Of a stretch of 11,920 nt of DNA, positions 6,622 to 11,920 are shown piece by piece. The first letter of the stretch is position 1. Each line of letters opens with the position of its first letter. The stretch spans positions 1 to 11,920 of the forward strand of contig JAGWMT010000080.1 in NCBI GenBank assembly GCA_028871595.1. Reading direction: 5' to 3'. The notes beneath the pieces were generated by a model, which searched no databases, had not been told where the DNA came from, and saw nothing but the letters and a program-made list of their open reading frames with translations. Source of the DNA: Elusimicrobiota bacterium. GTDB taxonomy: Bacteria > Elusimicrobiota > Elusimicrobia > UBA1565 > UBA9628. A program made the position numbers and the translations under genes.

Positions 6622-6781
6622 CCCGGCTCTGGACTTCCCGGGGGCAAGAAAAGTATCCTCTTCTCGACGGGGAGAAGGCCCGACGGCGGCGATATAAGTC
6701 GCTCCGGGAAAGGCCCCGTCGGAACGACGTATTCCATGGAGCGATAACCCTATGGCCCACAACAGACACGGAGTCCTTGAG
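6622..6781 (+). promoter_or_regulatory. Structured leader upstream of glutamine synthetase
   Basis: 160 bases without a gene. CGACGGGG (6665-6672) can pair with CCCCGTCG (6714-6721); inside this, CCCG can pair with CGGG and GCGAT with GTCGC around an ATAA loop, giving a nested stem. Such a leader ahead of a nitrogen gene could be regulatory. I do not recognise a known riboswitch, and no convincing sigma-54 (GG-N10-GC) or sigma-70 promoter was found. Confidence 0.35.
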
Positions 6782-8935
6782 ATGACCACCACCCAGAACC
6801 AGACGACCTCGCCGTCCACCACCCCCGCCGCCCCGAAGGTGTCCGACTATTACGGCTGCAACGTCTTCGGCGTGGAGACGATGAAGCTGCTCCTGCCGAA
6901 GGAGACCTTCCGCAAGGTGCAGGACGCCATCGAGAAAGGCGAGCGCCTGGACCTCGACGCCGCCAACGCCGTGGCCTCCGCCATGAAGACGTGGGCCATC
7001 CAGAAGGGCGCCACCCACTATTGCCACTGGTTCCAGCCGCTGACCGGCACCACGGCCGAGAAGCACGACGCGTTCTTCGACATCACCGGGCCCGGCTCGG
7101 TGATGGAGAGCTTCACCGGCCAGATGCTGGTGCAGGCCGAGCCCGACGCCTCCTCGTTCCCGTCGGGCGGACTGCGCGCCACGTTCGAGGCCCGCGGCTA
7201 CACCGCGTGGGACCCGACGTCGCCCGCGTTCATCCTGGAGAGCACCGGCGGGAACACTTTGTGCATCCCGACCTGCTTCGTCTCGTACACCGGCCACGCG
7301 CTGGACACGAAGACGCCCCTGCTGCGCTCCATCGAGGCGCTCAACAACGCGGCGCTGGGCATCCTGGCCTACTTCAAGAGCGACGCGAAGAAGGTGGTCT
7401 CCACCCTCGGCGCCGAGCAGGAGTATTTCCTGATCGACCAGGAGTACTTTGACGCCCGTCCCGACCTGCTTCTCTCGGGCCGCACCTTGTTCGGCGCGGC
7501 GTCGCCGAAGGGCCAGCAGCTCGAGGACCATTACTTCGGCTCCATCAAGGACCGGGTCTTCGCGTACATGACGGACATGGAGAGCGAGCTGTACAAGCTG
7601 GGCGTTCCCCTGAAGACGCGCCACAACGAGGTCGCCCCGCACCAGTTCGAGTGCGCGCCGATCTTCGAGGAGGCGAACGTCGCCGTGGACCACAACCAGC
7701 TGGTCATGGACGTGATGAAGCGCGTCGCGGTGCGCCACGGCCTGGCCGCGCTGACCTACGAGAAGCCCTTCGCGGGCGTCAACGGGTCGGGCAAGCACAA
7801 CAACTGGTCGCTGGGCACGGACACGGGCAAGAACCTGCTGACTCCCGGCGCGACGCCGCAGGAGAACCTGCAGTTCCTGATCATCCTGGTCAGCATCATC
7901 AAGGCGGTCCACGAGCACAGCCTGCTGCTGCGCGCGTCGATCTCCAGCTCGGGCAACGACCACCGCCTGGGCGCCAACGAGGCCCCGCCGGCGATCATGT
8001 CGGTGTTCCTGGGCGAGCAGTTGACGAACGTCCTCAACGACCTGGAAAAGGGCGCGACGACCAAGCAGCTGGACCCGATGTGGATCCCGTTCGGCATCGA
8101 CAAGATCCCGCCGGTGCTCAAGGACAACACGGACCGCAACCGGACCTCGCCGTTCGCCTTCACGGGCAACAAGTTCGAGTTCCGCGCGGTCGGCGCGTCC
8201 GCGAACAACGCCATTCCGATCACGACGGTGAACACCATCGTGGCCGGCCAGCTGATCGAGACCAAGAAGCTGATCGACGCGGCCGTGAAGGGCGGCAAGT
8301 CCTTCAAGGACGCGGCCACCGAGGTCCTGCGCAAGCTCTACAAGGAGTCGAAGGCCGTCTGCTTCGAGGGCAACAACTACTCCGAGGAGTGGGTGAAGGA
8401 GGCCAAGAAGCGCGGCCTGCCCAACGAGAAGACCACGCCGTCGGCGCTGAAGGGCTTCCACCTGAAGAAGTCGGTGGAGCTGTTCGCCAAGCTGAAGGTC
8501 CTCACCGAGGAAGAGTCGCACTCCCGCTACCACATCCTGCTGGAGAAGTACGCCAAGGACCTGCACATCGAGGCCAAGCTGGTCACCGAGATGGCCACGA
8601 CGCTGTTCGTCCCGGCCGCGCTCGAGTACCAGAACCAGATCGGGCAGGCCTTGCTCGCGCAGAAGGCCGCGGGCGTGAAGGCGCCGGCGCAGGCGTCCTT
8701 GCTGCGCGCGGTCTCCGACCGCGTGGAGGGAATCATCAAGAACGTCGCGGCCCTGGAAGCGACGCTGGCGAAGGCGGAGGCCGTCGAGGACGTGGAGAAG
8801 AAGGCCTTCGCGTTCTGCGACCAGGTGAAGCCCTACTTCGAGAAGATCCGCGCCGACGTGGACGCGCTGGAGTTGCTGATGCCCGCGTCGTCCTGGCCGG
8901 TGCCCAAGTACCGCGAGATGCTGTTCCTGATGTAA
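6782..8935 (+). CDS. glnN: Glutamine synthetase type III
   Basis: 717 aa, in the size range of GSIII (about 700-730) and far longer than GSI/GSII. It makes glutamine from glutamate, ammonia and ATP in the cytoplasm as a large oligomer. Visible motifs: STLGAEQEYFLID (about 207-219), the acidic metal-site strand; the type III ATP-binding signature KPFAGVNGSGKHNNWSLGTDTGKNLL (about 328-353); and NRTSPFAFTGNKFEFRAVGAS (about 453-473), with the Arg/Glu residues of the active site. The N-terminal segment SDYYGCNVFGVETMKLLLPKETF and the long helical C-terminal insert (about 520-690) are GSIII features. ATG 6782 is preferred because GGAG lies eight bases upstream; ATG 6752 is in frame but has no ribosome site. 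A possible structured leader precedes it, and mrp follows after 13 bases. Confidence 0.96.
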   Translation: MTTTQNQTTSPSTTPAAPKVSDYYGCNVFGVETMKLLLPKETFRKVQDAIEKGERLDLDAANAVASAMKTWAIQKGATHYCHWFQPLTGTTAEKHDAFFDITGPGSVMESFTGQMLVQAEPDASSFPSGGLRATFEARGYTAWDPTSPAFILESTGGNTLCIPTCFVSYTGHALDTKTPLLRSIEALNNAALGILAYFKSDAKKVVSTLGAEQEYFLIDQEYFDARPDLLLSGRTLFGAASPKGQQLEDHYFGSIKDRVFAYMTDMESELYKLGVPLKTRHNEVAPHQFECAPIFEEANVAVDHNQLVMDVMKRVAVRHGLAALTYEKPFAGVNGSGKHNNWSLGTDTGKNLLTPGATPQENLQFLIILVSIIKAVHEHSLLLRASISSSGNDHRLGANEAPPAIMSVFLGEQLTNVLNDLEKGATTKQLDPMWIPFGIDKIPPVLKDNTDRNRTSPFAFTGNKFEFRAVGASANNAIPITTVNTIVAGQLIETKKLIDAAVKGGKSFKDAATEVLRKLYKESKAVCFEGNNYSEEWVKEAKKRGLPNEKTTPSALKGFHLKKSVELFAKLKVLTEEESHSRYHILLEKYAKDLHIEAKLVTEMATTLFVPAALEYQNQIGQALLAQKAAGVKAPAQASLLRAVSDRVEGIIKNVAALEATLAKAEAVEDVEKKAFAFCDQVKPYFEKIRADVDALELLMPASSWPVPKYREMLFLM

Positions 8936-8948
8936 AAGGAGTTTTCCA

Positions 8949-10028
<1,080 letters not shown>

Positions 10029-10041
10029 ATATCAGATATCG

Positions 10042-10106
10042 GTGTCAGGCTTACGGTTAATACGGTTATTGAGATCGAATAACCATAATAACCGTAAGCC
10101 TGACAC
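10042..10106. repeat. 65-bp AT-richer palindrome between mrp and the peroxiredoxin gene
   Basis: Two 29-base arms (10042-10070 and 10078-10106) around a 7-base loop GAGATCG. The outer 18 bases pair perfectly (GTGTCAGGCTTACGGTTA on the left arm), then a 4-base internal loop, then 7 more pairs (GGTTATT). Composition is far more AT-rich than the genes on either side. There is no T-run, so it is not a normal intrinsic terminator. The shape fits a REP-like or MITE-like mobile palindrome. Directly upstream GATATC occurs twice (10028-10033 and 10035-10040). Confidence 0.8.
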
Positions 10107-10129
10107 TCCAAAGACCCTCAGGAGATAAA

Positions 10130-10615
10130 ATGACCACCGCTACCGCCACGCCGGAAACCACGCCGATCGCCGTCGGAGCCGTCGCTCCCGATTTCAAGCT
10201 GCCGGACTCCGAGAAGAAGGAGTGGACGCTCTCCGAGTTCAAGGGCAAGAAGCCCGTCGCCCTGTTCTTCTACCCTCTCGATTTCTCCCCGACCTGCTCC
10301 AAGGAGAACGTCTGCTTCTCCCAGGACTTGTCCCGCTACGAGCAGTTCGCGCAGGTGTTCGGCGTCTCCGTGGACTCCGTCTGGGCCCACAAGGCGTACA
10401 AGGCCGCCAACGGCCTGAAGCACACGCTCCTGGCCGACATGCACCGCTCGGCGATCAAGGCCTACGGCCTGTTCCTGCCCGCCGCGAACATCTCCCAGCG
10501 CGCCACCGTCCTGATCAACAAGGACGGCAAGGTGGCGTGGGTGAAGGTCGAGGCCGACATCACCAAGGAGCGCGACTACAAGGAGCTGGAAGCCCAGCTC
10601 GCGAAGCTCGCCTAA
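10130..10615 (+). CDS. Thiol peroxidase, peroxiredoxin of the AhpC/TSA-Bcp type
   Basis: 161 aa, full length for a Bcp/AhpE-sized peroxiredoxin, which reduces peroxides in the cytoplasm using thiol donors. APDFKLPD (19-26) opens the fold. The active site is YPLDFSPTCSKE: P49, S53 (Ser in place of the common Thr) and peroxidatic C56, with conserved R124 in SQRATVLIN. A second cysteine, C62, lies six residues after C56; typical Bcp proteins that use a close resolving cysteine have it five residues away, so whether C62 resolves the disulfide is open. GGAG lies seven to eight bases before ATG 10130. It follows the palindrome after mrp and ends at a strong terminator; co-transcription with mrp is possible. 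Confidence 0.93.
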   Translation: MTTATATPETTPIAVGAVAPDFKLPDSEKKEWTLSEFKGKKPVALFFYPLDFSPTCSKENVCFSQDLSRYEQFAQVFGVSVDSVWAHKAYKAANGLKHTLLADMHRSAIKAYGLFLPAANISQRATVLINKDGKVAWVKVEADITKERDYKELEAQLAKLA

Positions 10616-10640
10616 GAATCACGACGGAAGGAGATAAACG

Positions 10641-10672
10641 CGCCCTCGGCCGAAAGGCCGGGGGCGTTTTTT
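10641..10672 (+). terminator. Intrinsic terminator after the peroxiredoxin gene
   Basis: An 11-bp stem (CGCCCTCGGCC / GGCCGGGGGCG, one G-T pair) with a GAAA tetraloop, followed immediately by six T residues. It marks the end of the backbone operon; the low-GC island begins just after it. Confidence 0.95.
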
Positions 10673-10688
10673 GCACGGGAACGCCGCC

Positions 10689-10749
10689 GAGTGCGTTTTC
10701 TGTTAATTTCACTGTTGGCGGCACCAGTGAAATTCATGGAAACGCACTC
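10689..10749. repeat. 61-bp imperfect palindrome
   Basis: Left arm 10689-10714 and right arm 10725-10749 around a 10-base loop TTGGCGGCAC. The outer 10 bases (GAGTGCGTTT) and inner 11 (AATTTCACTG plus flank) pair, with a short mismatched section and one unpaired base between them. It lies between the terminator and the attC at 10774 and has no TAAC/GTTA end boxes, so it is not an attC itself. It may be a remnant of a mobile element or a folded RNA or DNA element. Confidence 0.75.
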
Positions 10750-10773
10750 ATTAGTCTCACTCGTGAGGAAGTT

Positions 10774-10854
10774 GCTTAACGCCAGGCTGAACGGCGGCGG
10801 CTACCCGCTATCCAGCCGAGATGAGGCCGCCGGCCGTTCAAGCCAATGTTAGGT
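10774..10854 (-). other. attC integron recombination site (B)
   Basis: On the - strand: R'' box ACCTAAC (10854-10848), L'' GGCTTGAACGG, GC-rich arms, L' CCGTTCAGCC, R' box GTTAAGC (10780-10774). Both boxes fit consensus (RYYYAAC and GTTRRRY). L'' carries one extra T relative to L', the kind of unpaired base that gives attC sites their polarity. 81 bp. The stop codon of the 111-aa ORF lies inside R''. The GC-rich arms resemble those of the site at 1318. Confidence 0.88.
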
Positions 10855-11188
10855 GGCACCGAGCTCCTTCAGTAATGCACGAATTTTTTGTTCTCCCTCG
10901 GGAGACAAGTCTCGTGGTCCCGTCCTGACATCAGCACTGTAGATTTCAAGTGCTCTCGTCCGGAATGTATCAAGGTACGGGTCATCAATCTTGTGCCCCA
11001 GAAAAAGGTCAAATTCGTCGTGACAGCCGCATGAGTCAGGCGGGCCTTCATCGAGCACATTCTTGAGAGCTGAAATCACATCTTCTTTGTTGGATGCTCC
11101 GTAAGCATGATTCGACCTCTTCACCAAGAAGAGGACTCCCGTTACGATTACGAGTATCAGTGCTATAGCGATAATAATGGCCACCTAA
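10780..11188 (-). mobile_element. Complete integron gene cassette (409 bp)
   Basis: Both recombination edges can be placed. At the 5' end (- strand) the core G-TTAGGT lies at 11189-11183; at the 3' end attC B ends with G at 10780. The cassette's first ten bases with the preceding G (GTTAGGTGGC) are the exact complement of its R'' region (GCCACCTAAC), as the integrase mechanism predicts for a cassette that was once a circle. It contains one ORF and attC B only. No integrase is in the window, so this is a cassette away from a visible integron platform. Confidence 0.82.
10849..11184 (-). CDS. Cassette-encoded small membrane-anchored protein
   Basis: 111 aa, family not recognised. Residues 2-22 (AIIIAIALILVIVTGVLFLVK) form one N-terminal membrane segment, followed by Lys/Arg, so the remaining about 88 residues may be cytoplasmic, or the segment may act as a signal anchor. 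The soluble part is polar and helical, with a close cysteine pair in DSCGCHDEFDLF (C52, C54) and a helical C-terminus (LSPEGEQKIRALLKEL). The GTG start overlaps the core site at the cassette's 5' edge and the TAA stop lies inside R'' of attC B, so the gene fills the whole cassette. No ribosome site precedes the GTG, and no promoter was seen; expression may depend on read-through from hicBA on the same strand. Codon use is less GC-rich than the backbone. Confidence 0.78.
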   Translation of the reverse strand: MAIIIAIALILVIVTGVLFLVKRSNHAYGASNKEDVISALKNVLDEGPPDSCGCHDEFDLFLGHKIDDPYLDTFRTRALEIYSADVRTGPRDLSPEGEQKIRALLKELGAT

Positions 11189-11246
11189 CTTTGAATTAGC
11201 TCGGTCAGCCTATTTCGGCGTAAGAAGGTGGGAGTCGCCGTGGCGC

Positions 11247-11456
11247 TCACAAGAGTTCTTTGAATTCGCGATCCGTTAGTCCGGCGTCGCGAATGACTGC
11301 CTTCAGTGTAAACGGATTGACCCGCGCATGGCGCGGAACCGTGACACGGCGCGTGCCGTCGGACAGACCAATGTGTTTGCCTTCGTGGATCACCCGGAAA
11401 CCCGCCTTCTTGAGGGCGCGGACGATCCTCTCTGAGGAGAGGTCGCTGAACAGCAC
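11247..11456 (-). CDS. hicA: HicA-family mRNA interferase toxin
   Basis: 69 aa, GTG start. It has the HicA/YcfA dsRBD-like fold pattern: SSERIVRALKKAGFRVIHEGKHIGLSDGTRRVTVPRHARVNPFTLKAVIRDAGLTDREFKELL is the full family layout of helix, KAGF turn, His-containing strand, VPRH and the C-terminal helix. H28 in GKHIGL aligns with the catalytic histidine; the family's usual SHH is KHI here. HicA cleaves mRNA when not bound by HicB. It starts three bases after the hicB stop, with its GTG near the TGA, so translation is coupled. Order is hicB then hicA, the reverse of the classical hicAB operon. It lies 58 bases upstream of the cassette edge at 11189. Confidence 0.88.
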   Translation of the reverse strand: MLFSDLSSERIVRALKKAGFRVIHEGKHIGLSDGTRRVTVPRHARVNPFTLKAVIRDAGLTDREFKELL

Positions 11457-11459
11457 GCG

Positions 11460-11657
11460 TCAGGCGGGGATCAGGACTCGGCGGGTGCGCATTCCTCGCG
11501 TTTCCTTGCGGACCATCGCGAGGTAGGTCTTGATCGCGTCTTTGATGTTGGCGAGAGCTTCCTTTTCCGTCTCGCCTTGACTGTGGCAACCGGGCAAGGC
11601 CGGACAGTGGATGTCGTAGCCGTGCTTGGTTCTATTGACGACGACCGTGTACTCCAT
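11460..11657 (-). CDS. hicB: HicB-family antitoxin
   Basis: 65 aa from ATG 11657. The partial RNase H-like HicB domain is clear: MEYTVVVNRTKHGYDIHCPALPGCHSQGETEKEALANIKDAIKTYLAMVRKE, including the CPALPGCHSQGET turn typical of the family. The C-terminal tail (RGMRTRRVLIPA) is short, and no separate HTH or ribbon-helix-helix DNA-binding domain is present, so autoregulation in the classical manner is uncertain. The frame is open to 11726, but that start would sit upstream of the promoter at 11665-11693. ATG 11657 lies at or within a base of the predicted transcription start, so the message is probably leaderless. It neutralises HicA. Confidence 0.88.
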   Translation of the reverse strand: MEYTVVVNRTKHGYDIHCPALPGCHSQGETEKEALANIKDAIKTYLAMVRKETRGMRTRRVLIPA

Positions 11658-11664
11658 TGAATCC

Positions 11665-11693
11665 AGTGTAACAGGCGACAGTCTTTCCGTCAA
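11665..11693 (-). promoter_or_regulatory. Sigma-70-type promoter for hicBA, giving a leaderless transcript
   Basis: On the - strand TTGACG (11693-11688), a 17-base spacer, TACACT (11670-11665). Seven bases separate the -10 box from the hicB ATG at 11657, so the transcript should start at or one base before the start codon. It matches the two backbone promoters at 5164 and 5893 in form. Confidence 0.78.
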
Positions 11694-11798
11694 CGGCAAC
11701 AGGCGTTGATCGCGCGATGATCCCATAAGCCTCCCGGCCGGCGCGGCAAGAAGCGCGCAAGGCCTCTATATATACCTCTACTGTGCGAAAAGAGGGAC

Positions 11799-11920
11799 AT
11801 GACTCGACCTCGCAATCGTCCACGACGACGGCAGCCGTCCAAATTTCTTCCATTGGTGGATGCGAACCTGCTCATTACGACGGAGCCGATTCGTGATCAT
11901 GAGCGCCAACTCTTTGACGT
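11799..11920 (+). CDS. Possible partial gene running off the window
   Basis: Open from ATG 11799 to the window end, 40 codons: MTRPRNRPRRRQPSKFLPLV then DANLLITTEPIRDHERQLFD. AGAGGGAC precedes the ATG at very short spacing. Upstream lies CCTCTA-TATATA-CCTCTA (11764-11781), AT-rich and able to act as part of a promoter, but no -35 is seen. Divergent from hicBA. No family recognised; the opposite strand also has open frames here, so this is tentative. The stretch 11694-11798 holds nothing else I can support. Confidence 0.25.
   Translation, partial: MTRPRNRPRRRQPSKFLPLVDANLLITTEPIRDHERQLFD

Noticed and set aside
6622..6781. Glutamine riboswitch or glnA-type RNA motif ahead of the synthetase
   Set aside because: The sequence shows nested stems but not the conserved nucleotides I know for those motifs.
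10042..10106. Intrinsic terminator after mrp
   Set aside because: Very long arms with AT-rich inner stem and no following T-run; a repeat element fits better.
11632..11875. Two overlapping - strand frames upstream of hicB
   Set aside because: They run through the hicBA promoter and into hicB out of frame, with no ribosome site and no recognisable domain.

Overview
The window looks like chromosomal DNA from an uncultivated, high-GC, diderm bacterium. The backbone genes use G/C-ending codons heavily, one protein has a lipobox, and several have Sec signal peptides. Three near-consensus housekeeping promoters (TTGACR-N17-TAYACT) are visible. A type III glutamine synthetase, a tandem pair of A-type Fe-S carriers and an HTH-receiver fusion would fit a lineage such as Elusimicrobiota, but I cannot assign the phylum from sequence alone.

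Layout: (1) 16-932, + strand: an HTH-receiver regulator and a small lipoprotein. (2) 929-2085: an island with lower GC whose genes all lie on the - strand. It holds a frame-disrupted secreted protein gene, an attC-like integron recombination site and a 147-aa gene of unknown function, followed by a repeat-rich spacer. (3) 2086-3667, + strand: three genes joined by 4-base start/stop overlaps, encoding a chlorite dismutase/HemQ-family protein, a GIY-YIG-fold protein that seems to lack its catalytic residues, and a DUF420 membrane protein. The two outer families point to heme or terminal oxidase biogenesis. (4) 3664-5858, - strand: a polytopic membrane protein, a coiled-coil secreted protein with its own promoter, and two A-type Fe-S carriers with their own promoter. 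(5) 5998-10615, + strand: a FecR-domain exported protein, glutamine synthetase III, an Mrp/ApbC Fe-S carrier ATPase, a 65-bp palindrome and a peroxiredoxin ending in a strong intrinsic terminator. (6) 10673-11920: a second low-GC island with a large imperfect palindrome, a nearly textbook integron gene cassette (attC plus a 111-aa ORF), a hicB-hicA toxin-antitoxin pair with a probably leaderless promoter, and a possible gene running off the end.

The backbone theme is metal/heme/redox housekeeping: Fe-S carriers, Mrp, a HemQ-like protein, DUF420 and a peroxiredoxin. The most unusual content is two separate integron-type cassette insertions about 9.4 kb apart. They have the same orientation and related attC arms, and no integrase is in the window. 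The other notable item is a probably inactive GIY-YIG protein locked into the HemQ-like/DUF420 operon.
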